From NCBI GenBank assembly GCA_946186915.1, contig CAMHOY010000009.1, forward strand, positions 24,108-88,107: a DNA stretch of 64,000 nucleotides, read 5' to 3'. This DNA comes from an uncultured Bacteroidales bacterium (lineage in GTDB: Bacteria; Bacteroidota; Bacteroidia; Bacteroidales; Paludibacteraceae). Shown piece by piece: positions 16,701 to 24,662 of the stretch. The notes under the pieces are model-generated. The model was not told the DNA's origin, made no database searches, and saw only the letters and a program-made list of their open reading frames with translations. Positions within the stretch are counted from its first letter, which is position 1; every line of letters begins with the position of its first letter. The translations under genes were made by a program, and so were the position numbers.

Positions 16701-17574
16701 ACTTGGAGCCGGACTCGAGGATGATGTCGATCACTTCAGGCGTGATTTCTTCCTCGCGCTCTACGACGATCTGGTTACGCTCGATAGAGGATACCTCACC
16801 GGTGTCCTCATCGACGAAGTCCTCGATGGTCGGTTTCATGACATATCCGGCGAGTTTGCGTCCCATGCACGCCTCGAGAGCCTCTCTGTTGACCTTCACT
16901 TCTTCGGCGAGGTCAAAGCAGTTGAGGATGTCCTTGTCGGATTCGAATCCGATGGCACGGAGGAGGGTTGTTACCGGTAATTTCTTTTTACGGTCGATGT
17001 AAGCATACATGACCTTGTTGATATCGGTAGCGAACTCGATCCACGATCCGCGGAAGGGGATGATACGCGCCGAATAGAGTTTCGTTCCGTTGGAGTGCAT
17101 GGATGTACCGAAGAAGACACCCGGGGAACGGTGTAGTTGTGATACGATGACGCGCTCTGCTCCGTTGATGACGAAGGTGCCTTTAGGCGTCATGTAAGGG
17201 ATTGTACCCAGATAAACATCGGAGACGACGGTGTCGAAATCCTCATGATCGGGGTCCTCGCAGCTGAGTCTCAGTTTGGCCTTGAGGGGCACGCTGTAGG
17301 TGAGACCACGTTTGATGCACTCCTCGATGGTGTACCGGGGGCGGTCAATGGAGTAGTCGAGGAAGGCCAGCGTGAAACTGTTGCGGGTATCCTGGATGGG
17401 GAAGTTCTCCGAGAACACCTTAAATAGTCCTTCTTTGCGTCGTTGCTCCGGCGTTGAATCCATTTGTACGAACTCCTCGAAGGACTTCAGTTGAATTTCG
17501 AGAAAGTCAGGATAAGGCATATGCTTTTGCATACGGCTGAAGTTGACTCTCTGCTGTTTGTTCGTTGTAGCCAT
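13762..17574 (-). CDS. rpoB: DNA-directed RNA polymerase subunit beta
   Basis: This is the catalytic subunit forming the active cleft with beta'. At 1270 residues it is full length. The rifampicin pocket reads [20 protein letters not shown] then MSALG. The residues that most often give resistance when changed (Asp516, His526 and Ser531 in E. coli numbering) are wild type, so rifampicin sensitivity is expected. Also visible are [18 protein letters not shown] and the C-terminal [20 protein letters not shown]. The gene is preceded by a 232-nt spacer containing a strong hairpin (17736-17772), which may set the ratio of polymerase to ribosomal protein expression. Confidence 0.99.
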   Translation of the reverse strand: MATTNKQQRVNFSRMQKHMPYPDFLEIQLKSFEEFVQMDSTPEQRRKEGLFKVFSENFPIQDTRNSFTLAFLDYSIDRPRYTIEECIKRGLTYSVPLKAKLRLSCEDPDHEDFDTVVSDVYLGTIPYMTPKGTFVINGAERVIVSQLHRSPGVFFGTSMHSNGTKLYSARIIPFRGSWIEFATDINKVMYAYIDRKKKLPVTTLLRAIGFESDKDILNCFDLAEEVKVNREALEACMGRKLAGYVMKPTIEDFVDEDTGEVSSIERNQIVVEREEEITPEVIDIILESGSKSVLLHKDQERENDFSIIFNTLQKDPAKTEKEAVLYIYRQLRNAEPADDATAREMIQNLFFSQKRYDLGEVGRYRINRKLNMSIPEDTRVLTKEDIIEIIKYLVMLCNSNAEVDDIDHLSNRRVRTVGEQLYNQFGIGLARMARTVRERMNVRDNEVFTPTDLINAKSISSIINSYFGTNALSQFMDQQNPLAEITHKRRMSALGPGGLSRDRAGFEVRDVHYTHYGRLCPIESPEGPNIGLISSMCIYAKINDLGFIETPYRPVNDSVVDLDNDHVIYLSAEDEEDKVVAQGNAPLTKDGHFIRTKVKTRLGADFPVVAPSEVNLMDVAPCQIASVAASLIPFLEHDDAHRALMGSNMMRQAVPLITSEAPIVGTGIEEQLVTDSRTQIVAEGDGEVTYVDADVIRIHYNRSEEEEYISFDSAEKEYKMPKFEKTNQNTTIDLHPLVRKGDHVTKGQILTEGYATQAGELALGKNLKVAYIPWKGYNYEDAIVLSERIVREDMYTSVHVVEQLLEVRDTKRGMEEFTADIPNVSEDATKDLDENGIIRIGAYIQPGDILIGKITPKGETDPSPEEKLLKAIFGDKAGDVKDASLKASPSLDGVIIDKKLYAKANKDRKQKMEDKITLQNMDEDFQKKADALRELLIDKLYALLNGKQAASVKDILGTEIIAKGQHFTKERLHEIDYFSVLMEGWTADAHKNELVAQCIINYIAKYKEMDAQLKREKFNLTIGDELPNGIIQMAKVYIAKRRKIRVGDKMAGRHGNKGIVSKIVRVEDMPFLADGTPVDIVLNPMGVPSRMNIGQIFEAVLGWAGQELGVKFSTPIFDGCTMEQLDEWTDKAGLPRAGKTQLYDGETGEPFDQMATVGVTYFMKLGHMVDDKMHARSIGPYSLITQQPLGGKAQFGGQRFGEMEVWALEAHGAAHVLQEILTIKSDDVTGRARTYEAIVKGEPFPTPGLPESLNVLLHELQGLALSINME

Positions 17575-17735
17575 TATTTTATATGGTTGATAATTGTTTA
17601 ACAGAGCTAAACTGTTGGTAATGAATAATTTACATCTAAATCGTCGGGTTAAATATTTAAGTTATTTTAAGATAACCCCTATAATAATTACCAAATTTTT
17701 CAGTTTTTTAAGCATTCTGTCCTATTGAGCAGAAA

Positions 17736-17772
17736 AGGTTTAGACCCCCTATTTGCATGGGGATCTAAACCT
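17736..17772 (-). terminator. Attenuator-like hairpin between rplL and rpoB
   Basis: On the minus strand AGGTTTAGATCCCC pairs with GGGGGTCTAAACCT (14 bp, one mismatch) and is followed by TTTTC. The T-tract is short, so partial termination is plausible. In enterobacteria the same intergenic position carries a well-known attenuator. Confidence 0.65.
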
Positions 17773-17806
17773 ATTCCACCCGATAGAGTGGTTGGTTGGA
17801 GAGGTA

Positions 17807-18190
17807 TTACTTGAGTTCTACCTCAGCGCCTACCTCTTCGAGGGCTTTCTTGAGAGCCTCAGCGGTAGCTTTGTCAACGCCCTCTTTTACGTTAGAGGGA
17901 GCAGCGTCAACGATGTCTTTAGCCTCTTTCAGGCCGAGACCGGTTTGCTCTTTAACGGCTTTAACCACCTGGAGCTTGTTAGCACCTGCGCTCTTGAGTA
18001 CTACGTCGAAAGAGGTTTTCTCCTCTGCAGCCTCAGCAGCTGCAGCGCCAGCAGCGGGACCAGCAGCAACAGCAACAGCTGCAGCAGCGGGCTCGATACC
18101 GTACTCCTCTTTGAGGATAGTAGCGAGTTCATTTACTTCCTTAACAGTAAGGTTAACTAATGTTTCAGCAATAACTTTAAGATCTGCCAT
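17807..18190 (-). CDS. rplL: 50S ribosomal protein L7/L12
   Basis: This stalk protein recruits translation factors. The 127 residues show the N-terminal dimerisation helices ([20 protein letters not shown]), the Ala-rich hinge around residues 36-55, and the C-terminal factor-binding domain ([20 protein letters not shown], then [15 protein letters not shown]). It lies 90 nt after rplJ. That spacer contains an octamer array. Confidence 0.98.
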   Translation of the reverse strand: MADLKVIAETLVNLTVKEVNELATILKEEYGIEPAAAAVAVAAGPAAGAAAAEAAEEKTSFDVVLKSAGANKLQVVKAVKEQTGLGLKEAKDIVDAAPSNVKEGVDKATAEALKKALEEVGAEVELK

Positions 18191-18242
18191 GATCGTATAA
18201 ATTTTAAAAGATTAATTTTTTCAGTTAATTTGTTTTTTTCGT

Positions 18243-18281
18243 AATCACGGAATCACGGAATTACGGGATTACGGGATTTTT
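18243..18281. repeat. Octamer array between rplJ and rplL
   Basis: Four 8-nt units (AATCACGG twice, AATTACGG, GATTACGG), with a degenerate fifth, abut the rplJ stop codon at 18281. Confidence 0.75.
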
Positions 18282-18808
18282 TATCCGCGTTTCTCGAGTG
18301 TTTGGAGAACGCCGTGGATGGTATTCTGTCCACTCTGAAGAGCAGAAACGACATTCTTCGCCGGCGATTGCAGGAGTGCAACGAGTTCAGCGATGAGTTC
18401 GTTCTTGGACTTGATAGTGCACAGGAACTCGAGGTTCTGCTTGCCTACGTAAACAGTTTCCTCTACGTAAGCAGCTTTGAGTTGTGGTTTAGCCTCTCCG
18501 GTCTTGTCGCCTTTGGTAAACTCTTTGATGAGTTTAGCGGGTGCGTTGCCGGTGTTGCTAAGCATGAGCGCAGTATTACCCTTGAGAGCGCCGAATATCT
18601 CTGCCTCCACGCCTTTTTTCTCGAGGGCTTTTTGGAGGAGTGTATTCTTAGCTACCAAGAGTTTGATATCCTGCTTGAAGCATGCGCGGCGCAGTTCGCT
18701 GGTTTTCTCGGCACTGAGTCCCTCGATGTTCACGAGGTAGAAATGCGAGAATTCAGTCAGTTGTGCGCCAAGGGCTTCAATGACGAGATTTTTATCTTCC
18801 TTTTTCAT
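18281..18808 (-). CDS. rplJ: 50S ribosomal protein L10
   Basis: L10 anchors L7/L12 dimers to the 23S rRNA GTPase centre. The 175 residues start MKKEDKNLVIEALGAQL and contain the rRNA-binding part (LRRACFKQDIKLLVAKNTLL), ending in a helical tail that binds L7/L12. In other bacteria the L10-L12 complex represses its own leader. The 21-nt spacer after rplA leaves no room for a long leader, so such control would have to act elsewhere in the transcript. Confidence 0.97.
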   Translation of the reverse strand: MKKEDKNLVIEALGAQLTEFSHFYLVNIEGLSAEKTSELRRACFKQDIKLLVAKNTLLQKALEKKGVEAEIFGALKGNTALMLSNTGNAPAKLIKEFTKGDKTGEAKPQLKAAYVEETVYVGKQNLEFLCTIKSKNELIAELVALLQSPAKNVVSALQSGQNTIHGVLQTLEKRG

Positions 18809-18829
18809 ACTTGTCCTTTGTTTTTAAGA

Positions 18830-19519
18830 TTAAAGCGATTTGGTATCGATCTTAATACCTTGACTCATAGTGCTGGAAAGATAAACGCTCTTGATGTACT
18901 CACCTTTGGAAACAGCAGGCTTGAGGTGCTTGATAGTATCGATGAACGCGAGTGCGTTTTCAGCGATCTTGTCAGCACTGAAGCTTACTTTACCGATGGA
19001 TGTATGTACAATACCGAACTTGTCAACTTTGAAGTCGATTTTACCTCCCTTGACCTCTTTGACGGCTTTCGCTACGTCCATGGTAACGGTTCCGCTCTTG
19101 GGGTTCGGCATCAGTCCGCGGGGACCAAGTACACGACCGAGGGCACCGATTTTACCCATGATCTGAGGTTGGGTGATGATGACGTCAATGTCCGTCCATC
19201 CACTTTTGATCTTTTCAATATACTCATCCAGACCTACGTAGTCAGCACCTGCTTCTTTAGCAGCTGCCTCCTGATCCGGAGTACAGAGTGCAAGAACGCG
19301 CACCACTTTACCGGTACCGTTCGGGAGTGCAACGACGCCGCGAACCATCTGGTTAGCCTTACGGGGGTCAACGCCCAGGCGTACGTCAATATCTACAGAA
19401 GCATCGAACTTGGTGGTAGTGATCTCTTTTACGAGAGCAGCAGCCTCTTCGATGGTGTAGAGCTTACCTGCTTCAATCTTCTCAGCAGCAAGCTTCTGTT
19501 TTTTTGTCAGTTTTGCCAT
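18830..19519 (-). CDS. rplA: 50S ribosomal protein L1
   Basis: L1 forms the mobile E-site stalk. The 229 residues include the signature segment around [20 protein letters not shown] and [20 protein letters not shown]. It follows rplK after 26 nt. In many bacteria L1 represses the L11-L1 operon through an mRNA mimic of its rRNA site. Confidence 0.98.
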   Translation of the reverse strand: MAKLTKKQKLAAEKIEAGKLYTIEEAAALVKEITTTKFDASVDIDVRLGVDPRKANQMVRGVVALPNGTGKVVRVLALCTPDQEAAAKEAGADYVGLDEYIEKIKSGWTDIDVIITQPQIMGKIGALGRVLGPRGLMPNPKSGTVTMDVAKAVKEVKGGKIDFKVDKFGIVHTSIGKVSFSADKIAENALAFIDTIKHLKPAVSKGEYIKSVYLSSTMSQGIKIDTKSL

Positions 19520-19545
19520 AATTGTTGAATTGATTGAAACGGTTA

Positions 19546-19968
19546 TTACTTCACAACGATACCCATGCTACGCGCGGTACCTTTGACCATTTTGAGCGCG
19601 GACTCTACGGTGAAGCAGTTGAGGTCCGCCATTTTGTCCTGAGCGATCTGGAGAGCCTGCTCCTCGGTGATGGTTGCCACCTTGGTACGGTTCGGCTGGT
19701 CGCTACCGCTCTTCACCTTGGCAGCCTCAAGGAGCTGGATAGCTACAGGAGGAGTCTTAACGATGAAGTCAAACGATTTGTCCGCGTAAACGGTAATGAT
19801 TACAGGCAGTACTTTGCCTGCTTTGTCTTGCGTTCTGGCATTGAACTGTTTGCAAAACTCCATGATGTTCACACCCTTGGAACCGAGTGCCGGTCCTACT
19901 GGAGGAGCGGGGTTAGCAGCGCCACCCTTGATTTGGAGTTTGATAAAACCAGCAATTTCTTTAGCCAT
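19546..19968 (-). CDS. rplK: 50S ribosomal protein L11
   Basis: L11 belongs to the GTPase-associated centre. The 140 residues contain [20 protein letters not shown] (thiostrepton-site domain) and the C-terminal rRNA-binding part ending in ARSMGIVV. It lies 109 nt after nusG. Confidence 0.98.
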   Translation of the reverse strand: MAKEIAGFIKLQIKGGAANPAPPVGPALGSKGVNIMEFCKQFNARTQDKAGKVLPVIITVYADKSFDFIVKTPPVAIQLLEAAKVKSGSDQPNRTKVATITEEQALQIAQDKMADLNCFTVESALKMVKGTARSMGIVVK

Positions 19969-20077
19969 AGTTTTACGATTGTTAATAGTTTTTGGCCTGA
20001 TAGCGGACTTGTCGTCCTCGGCCGGTTAATAAAATTGAAACTACCGAGTAGTGACTAACGACCTGTAACGGGGTCTC

Positions 20078-20629
20078 CTACTCTTTCTCTACCTGATTGA
20101 AGCCCAACTCCATGGGAGTCTGGCGATCGAAGATAGTTACAACTACTTTGAGTTTATGTTTCTCCTGACTCACTTCCTGTACGGTACCCTTGAAACCGCT
20201 GAACGGTCCGTCGGCGACCTTGACGCTTTCTCCGACGAGGAAGGTCACAGCGCTTGCGGCGCGTACCTCGGATTCGTTAGCCAGACCAACGAGTTTGTTA
20301 ACCTCGGCCTGCGAAACCGGTTTCGGTTTGACGGTTGTTTTACCGCCGCTCAAGAAGCCCAACACATTCGGGATGTTACGCAACAGAGGGAAGCTCTCGT
20401 CGCAGAGGTAGCACTCGACCAACAGATATCCGGGGAGGAGATTACGCTCCTTCTCGGTACGTTTTCCGTTTTTGAGGGTTACCACTTTCTCCTTCGGAAC
20501 CAGGACCTGCGACACATACTCGCGGAAGAGGGAACTGGAGACGAGGGCGTTATTGATATACTCCTCGACTTTGTTCTCTTTGCCGCTGATAGCGCGCAGC
20601 ACATACCATTGTTTTTTGTTCTCAGCCAT
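20078..20629 (-). CDS. nusG: Transcription termination/antitermination factor NusG
   Basis: NusG couples RNA polymerase to ribosomes or Rho. The 183 residues show the NGN domain (KQWYVLRAISGKENKVEEYI) with an insertion-free middle (RNLLPGYLLVEC, NVLGFLSG) and a C-terminal KOW domain (GESVKVADGPFSGFKGTVQE). It lies between secE and rplK, the usual order. Confidence 0.98.
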   Translation of the reverse strand: MAENKKQWYVLRAISGKENKVEEYINNALVSSSLFREYVSQVLVPKEKVVTLKNGKRTEKERNLLPGYLLVECYLCDESFPLLRNIPNVLGFLSGGKTTVKPKPVSQAEVNKLVGLANESEVRAASAVTFLVGESVKVADGPFSGFKGTVQEVSQEKHKLKVVVTIFDRQTPMELGFNQVEKE

Positions 20630-20639
20630 CTTAAGTTCG

Positions 20640-20674
20640 GAATTAGAAATTAAAAATTAAGAATTACGAATTAG
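20640..20674. repeat. Heptamer array overlapping the secE stop
   Basis: Five 7-nt units (GAATTAG, AAATTAA, AAATTAA, GAATTAC, GAATTAG) fill the secE-nusG spacer and include the secE stop codon at 20671-20673. Confidence 0.75.
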
Positions 20675-20859
20675 AAGAGGCCGTAAACAAAAGTCATGAT
20701 AGACTCGAAGCACCAGTCCATAAACCAAACGATCAGCGCCAGTATTATGGAAGCGATCAATACTATCACTGAACTCTGTGCCAACTCCTTGCGGGTCGGC
20801 CAGCTTACTTTGTGAACCAGTTCGTTGTACGATTCTTTGATGTTTTCTACAAACGTCAT
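20671..20859 (-). CDS. secE: Preprotein translocase subunit SecE
   Basis: This essential SecYEG subunit is in its short, single-helix form (62 residues). An amphipathic segment, KESYNELVHKVSWPTRKELA, is followed by one membrane helix (SSVIVLIASIILALIVWFMD). The conserved W-P-T-R-x-E is intact. It lies between tRNA-Trp and nusG. Confidence 0.97.
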   Translation of the reverse strand: MTFVENIKESYNELVHKVSWPTRKELAQSSVIVLIASIILALIVWFMDWCFESIMTFVYGLF

Positions 20860-20959
20860 ATTCTAGTAGATTTTTATTATCGGTACTAAACCATTTTCCG
20901 CAACGCAATTCGGCTCTAACAGGCGTTAAAGTCGAATTGGAAGCTATGTCATGTAACAG

Positions 20960-21030
20960 CACGGAAGGCAGGAATCGAACCCACATTGACGGTTTTGGAG
21001 ACCGCTCTCCTACCATTGGAGGACTTCCGT
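20960..21030 (-). tRNA. tRNA-Trp (CCA)
   Basis: ACGGAAG pairs with CTTCCGT. D arm CCTC...GAGA, anticodon loop with CCA, and T arm GTGGGTTCGATTCCTGC are visible. It sits between tuf and secE, its usual place in Bacteroidetes. Confidence 0.95.
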
Positions 21031-21064
21031 AAAAATGCAGAGGCCCGATGCCTCGTGCATTTTT
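21031..21064 (-). terminator. Terminator after tuf
   Basis: AAAAATGCA and TGCATTTTT enclose GAGGC...GCCTC. Read on the minus strand this is a strong hairpin ending in TTTTT, directly abutting the 5' end of tRNA-Trp. A second hairpin (21082-21112, GGCGAGT...ACTCGCC) lies between it and the tuf stop. Confidence 0.75.
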
Positions 21065-21141
21065 CCGGGAATCTTGGCGTCGGCGAGTTGCGAATGCAAG
21101 CATTCACTCGCCTAGCACAAGATGTCCGTAAAGACTAATTA

Positions 21142-22329
21142 TTAGTCGATCAGTTTGGTGATCTGGCCGGAACCTACGGTACGTCCACCCTCACGGATAG
21201 CGAAACGCAGACCCTCAGAGCAAGCAACCGGATAGATCAACTTAACCTGAATCTCGAGGTTATCACCCGGCATTACCATCTCAGTTCCTTCCGGCAGAGT
21301 GATCTCACCGGTAACATCCATTGTACGGATGTAGAACTGCGGACGATAGTGGTTGTGGAACGGAGTGTGACGGCCACCCTCTTCTTTCTTCAGGATATAA
21401 ACCGAAGCTTTGAACTCGCTGTACGGTTTTACCATACCCGGGTGCGTCAATACCATACCACGCTTAACCTCATCTTTGTCGATACCACGGAGGAGCAGAC
21501 CTACGTTATCACCTGCCTCACCCTGATCCAACAGTTTGCGGAACATCTCAACGCCGGTTACAACGCTCTTCTTGCCATCAGCACCAAGACCGATGAGCTG
21601 AACCTCGTCACCAACTTTGATAACACCGGTCTCGATACGACCTGTTGCTACAGTACCACGACCGGTGATGGAGAATACATCCTCAACCGGCATCAGGAAC
21701 GGTTTGTCAACGGCACGTACAGGCAGCTGGATCCAGTTGTCGCAAGCATCCATCAACTCCATTATCTTCTCCTCCCACTCAGGAACACCGTTCAGTGCAC
21801 CCAGTGCAGAACCGCGGATAACAGGAGTGTTGTCACCATCGAAATCATAGAAGTTCAACAGCTCACGCATCTCCATCTCAACGAGATCCAACATCTCAGG
21901 ATCGTCAACCATATCGCACTTGTTCATAAATACAACCAGGCGCGGTACGTTTACTTGGCGAGCCAACAGGATGTGCTCGCGGGTCTGAGGCATAGGACCA
22001 TCAGTTGCAGCAACTACGATGATTGCACCATCCATCTGAGCAGCACCGGTAACCATGTTCTTTACATAGTCGGCGTGACCCGGGCAGTCTACGTGTGCGT
22101 AGTGGCGGTTAGCAGTTTGATACTCAACGTGAGCGGTGTTGATTGTGATACCACGCTCTTTCTCCTCGGGAGCGTTATCGATTGAATCGAAAGAACGCTG
22201 CTCCGAAAGACCCTTCTTTGCCAATACGGTGGTAATAGCTGCGGTCAGAGTCGTTTTTCCGTGGTCAACGTGACCGATGGTACCGATGTTTACGTGCGGT
22301 TTCGAACGGTCAAATTTTTCTTTTGCCAT
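21142..22329 (-). CDS. tuf: Elongation factor Tu
   Basis: EF-Tu delivers aminoacyl-tRNA to the ribosome. The 395 residues include P-loop GHVDHGKT (19-26), [12 protein letters not shown], and NKCDMVDD for guanine recognition. Domains 2 and 3 follow, and the protein ends in [15 protein letters not shown]. It is preceded by four tRNA genes and a hairpin with a T-tract (22394-22423), so part of its transcription may be governed by readthrough. Confidence 0.99.
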   Translation of the reverse strand: MAKEKFDRSKPHVNIGTIGHVDHGKTTLTAAITTVLAKKGLSEQRSFDSIDNAPEEKERGITINTAHVEYQTANRHYAHVDCPGHADYVKNMVTGAAQMDGAIIVVAATDGPMPQTREHILLARQVNVPRLVVFMNKCDMVDDPEMLDLVEMEMRELLNFYDFDGDNTPVIRGSALGALNGVPEWEEKIMELMDACDNWIQLPVRAVDKPFLMPVEDVFSITGRGTVATGRIETGVIKVGDEVQLIGLGADGKKSVVTGVEMFRKLLDQGEAGDNVGLLLRGIDKDEVKRGMVLTHPGMVKPYSEFKASVYILKKEEGGRHTPFHNHYRPQFYIRTMDVTGEITLPEGTEMVMPGDNLEIQVKLIYPVACSEGLRFAIREGGRTVGSGQITKLID

Positions 22330-22393
22330 AGTAATTCTTTAATTTTTATTAACGTTAATAAACAAAATTTGTTTTTGTTTGTTTCTTCTAAAA

Positions 22394-22423
22394 AAGGTCG
22401 GTTCACATTCGTAGACCGACCTT
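22394..22423 (-). terminator. Hairpin with T-tract between the tRNA cluster and tuf
   Basis: On the minus strand AAGGTCGGT pairs perfectly with ACCGACCTT, followed by TTTTTT. No separate tuf promoter of the -33/-7 kind is obvious in the 65 nt before the start codon, so an attenuator is possible. Confidence 0.75.
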
Positions 22424-22463
22424 AAATTGGGGTCCCCGAAAAATTTTATTTTTTGGGGAGAGA

Positions 22464-22534
<71 letters not shown>

Positions 22535-22539
22535 ATAAG

Positions 22540-22612
22540 AGCGAAAGACGGGACTCAAACCCGCGACCCCCAGCTTGGAAGGCTAGTGCTCTATCGACTG
22601 AGCTACTTTCGC
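22540..22612 (-). tRNA. tRNA-Gly (TCC)
   Basis: GCGAAAG pairs with CTTTCGC. The anticodon loop is CTTCCAA and the T arm is CGCGGGTTTGAGTCCCG. It is separated from tRNA-Thr(GGT) by only a few bases. Confidence 0.95.
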
Positions 22613-22741
22613 GCGCTTGAGCTAATATTTGCGTGACTCGCGGCAAAGCCGCTCGATGACGCTACATATTGCTCTACGCTTTTCGAGCTGCAAAGTTAGA
22701 CTTTGTATCTCGAGGTGAGAGATATGCTCTCGATTGCGTTG

Positions 22742-22824
22742 TGGGTGCGGATGGATTCGAACCACCGAAGTCGAAAGACAGCAGATTTACAGTCTGCCCC
22801 ATTTGGCCACTCTGGAACACACCC
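22742..22824 (-). tRNA. tRNA-Tyr (GTA)
   Basis: GGGTGTG pairs with CGCACCC (one G-T). The anticodon loop contains GTA, and a long variable arm (class II) precedes the T arm GGTGGTTCGAATCC. Confidence 0.94.
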
Positions 22825-22959
22825 CCGCGTTCGCATCCCTCGGACTGCGATACAAAAATTGTATCGATAAGTCTCTCGGGCGCTCCGCTTTTAAAATCAC
22901 AAGTTAAAACTTCTGATTTTAGTTTATTACCAGTTACTCAAAGAACTTTTTCTATTTGG

Positions 22960-23032
22960 AGCCTCTAGTCGGACTCGAACCAACGACCGCTGGATTACAA
23001 ATCTAGTGCTCTACCAACTGAGCTATAGAGGC
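22960..23032 (-). tRNA. tRNA-Thr (TGT)
   Basis: GCCTCTA pairs with TAGAGGC. The anticodon loop is TTTGTAA. The anticodon stem CTAGA/TCCAG contains an A-C mismatch at its central pair, which is unusual. It is the first tRNA of the cluster. Confidence 0.9.
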
Positions 23033-23173
23033 GCGCTTACATTGACACTCGCGTGACTGCGCGTTCCACGCTTGTATAACGCTCCGTGTCATGCTACGCT
23101 TTTCGGTCGGAATATCGCTTCGCTAGCATTCCTCCCGAGGGAGATATCTCAGTCTTCCGGTCGAAAGCGGGTG

Positions 23174-23203
23174 CAAAGGTACTGCTTTTTTTTGAAATAG
23201 CAA
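23174..23203 (-). promoter_or_regulatory. Promoter of the tRNA-tuf unit
   Basis: TACCTTTG (23181-23174) with TTG (23203-23201) 19 nt upstream, minus strand. It lies 140 nt before the first tRNA, in the 197-nt spacer after the Xer gene, which contains no gene. Confidence 0.75.
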
Positions 23204-23229
23204 AACTTTTTTGAAAAAAAATGCATTTT

Positions 23230-24168
23230 TTAGTTTTTTTTCTTGTTTTTGTCATCCGTATTTGCCTTTGCGCGGGGGTGTGTAGCCATATAGACGCGTT
23301 TGATCTGCTCAAAGGTCGTATGCGTATAAACCTGGGTCGTACTGAGGGAGGCATGTCCCAAAAGCGTCTGGATGGTTCGTATATCGGCGCCGTTATCGAG
23401 CATGGTAGTAGCGAAGGTATGACGGAGGACGTGCGGCGAGTGTTTCTTGAGCGTACTGACTTCTCCCATACGCGTACGCACGATATTATATAAGGTGTAT
23501 TTGGTCAGGTTCGGGAAGAACCGGTGATTGGAGATTGGAGATTGGAGATTGGCGATTTGTTCATCGCGAGCCTGCATATAATCCTTAATCTCGGCGATGA
23601 GTGCCTCTCCGATAGGAACGATACGTTCCTTGCGCCGTTTGCCGAAGATCCGTATCTGCGCCTGCTGCAGGTCGATGTCGGCATCAGTGAGCGCAAGCAG
23701 TTCCGCCTGTCGCATGCCGGTTTGGTACAAGAGCGAGATGATGAGGTTATCCCGTAGGGTCGTTCTCTCCTTCCCTAACTCACTCACTCCCTCATTCATT
23801 GCCGGTTGCCCCAAGGCGGCCTTCATCTCCTCTTCGCGAAAGAAGACAGGCAGGGGTTTATCAGCCTTGGGCGGTATGATGCGTGCGGTAATATCCTTCT
23901 TGACCTTGCCTTGTCGCAGGAGGAACTTATAGAAGGAGCGGAGTGCGGATAGTTTGCGTTTGACGGATCGCGGAGACTGGTGCTGCTTCTCCAGAAGACA
24001 GAGCATCCATTCCTTGACGTCCGTCTCATCGGGCGCTGTAGGGTCCAGTTCCTCAGGCGTACGCCCCAGGAACGTACAGAAGTCCCGCAGGTCATCGCGG
24101 TAGGCCTCGACGGTACGCGGAGAGTACTTCCGCTCGATAGCGATATAATCCAAGAAATGCTGTATCAC
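23230..24168 (-). CDS. xerC: Tyrosine recombinase of the XerC/XerD type
   Basis: Xer recombinases resolve chromosome dimers at dif. All catalytic residues are present: R153 (TGMRQAEL), Lys in GKRRKERIVPI (about 177-180), H246-x-x-R249 (SPHVLRHTFAT), H272 (LLGHASLSTTQ) and nucleophile Y281. The N-terminal SAM-like core-binding domain spans about 1-85. The start is GTG at 24168, only 4 nt after the -7 box, so the mRNA seems leaderless. Two short inserts made of tandem DNA repeats, MNEGVSELGKE (124-134) and IANLQSPISN (205-214), lie in loops. The symbol xerC rather than xerD rests on position beside the tRNA-tuf cluster. Confidence 0.85.
   Translation of the reverse strand: MIQHFLDYIAIERKYSPRTVEAYRDDLRDFCTFLGRTPEELDPTAPDETDVKEWMLCLLEKQHQSPRSVKRKLSALRSFYKFLLRQGKVKKDITARIIPPKADKPLPVFFREEEMKAALGQPAMNEGVSELGKERTTLRDNLIISLLYQTGMRQAELLALTDADIDLQQAQIRIFGKRRKERIVPIGEALIAEIKDYMQARDEQIANLQSPISNHRFFPNLTKYTLYNIVRTRMGEVSTLKKHSPHVLRHTFATTMLDNGADIRTIQTLLGHASLSTTQVYTHTTFEQIKRVYMATHPRAKANTDDKNKKKN
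23524..23557 (-). repeat. Heptamer array inside the Xer gene
   Basis: Repeats of ATTGGAG (plus-strand reading) encode NLQSPISN in frame. The unit is similar to the arrays in tamB and the RND pump. Confidence 0.75.
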
Positions 24169-24172
24169 GGCG

Positions 24173-24203
24173 CAAAGGTACTACAAAAAAAGCATATATG
24201 CAA
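24173..24203 (-). promoter_or_regulatory. Promoter of the Xer gene
   Basis: TACCTTTG (24180-24173), TTG (24203-24201), spacer 20, minus strand. The GTG start codon follows after only 4 nt. Confidence 0.75.
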
Positions 24204-24251
24204 GTTTTCTCACATTTTTATTTGCCGGAGAGGCGTACTACGAGAAAAAGG

Positions 24252-24271
24252 GAGTCACTTGGAGGTGACTC
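24252..24271 (-). terminator. Terminator of the giant-protein operon (probably bidirectional)
   Basis: The perfect stem GAGTCAC-ttggag-GTGACTC has A-rich sequence on one side and T-rich sequence on the other in either direction. The stop codon of the 135-aa gene lies inside it. Confidence 0.75.
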
Positions 24272-24662
24272 TCTTTTTCTTAAAAAGTATGAACAATGCT
24301 GCCATCAGCAACAGAATGAGCGGTTCGCCCAGAGGCGCGGGATCGGGCAGGACGCCGATAGGGTTATCCTCGGGCGGGTCCCATGGTCCGCGTCGTGGTC
24401 CGGAGGGGGCGTAAGCGGGTGCCCCTACCGTCGAGGTGGGACTCACGAGGGAGGAATAGGGCGAGGTGGAACGGAACTGATACGCTGGCGCGGTGGCCGT
24501 TTGGTATGACATATTGGTCATTGCCCATTGGTCACGGGAGGAGGTCGTGCGGCTGCCTCCCGTCTGCGCATAGTTCGGGAGGGCATGGCCGACCAACAGC
24601 CACGCCGCAAGCATCCATCTATATAACACGATACGGTGCTTCATTTTCATCATCTTCTTCAT
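24255..24662 (-). CDS. Small exported protein with C-terminal membrane-sorting-like tail (135 aa)
   Basis: It has a signal peptide (residues 8-33, RIVLYRWMLAAWLLVGHALP), a Ser/Thr/Pro-rich low-complexity middle, and then PLGEPLILLLMAALFILFKK followed by basic residues. The last part is Pro-rich, one membrane helix and a positive end, as in PEP-CTERM or LPXTG-like sorting tails, although no processing enzyme is seen here. The start overlaps the stop of the giant gene by 4 nt (ATGA), so the two proteins are made together. Function is unknown. A role as small surface partner of the giant protein is inferred. Confidence 0.7.
   Translation of the reverse strand: MKKMMKMKHRIVLYRWMLAAWLLVGHALPNYAQTGGSRTTSSRDQWAMTNMSYQTATAPAYQFRSTSPYSSLVSPTSTVGAPAYAPSGPRRGPWDPPEDNPIGVLPDPAPLGEPLILLLMAALFILFKKKRVTSK

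Noticed and set aside
15178..16980. 600-codon open frame on the plus strand
   Set aside because: Antisense shadow of rpoB with no promoter or family match.
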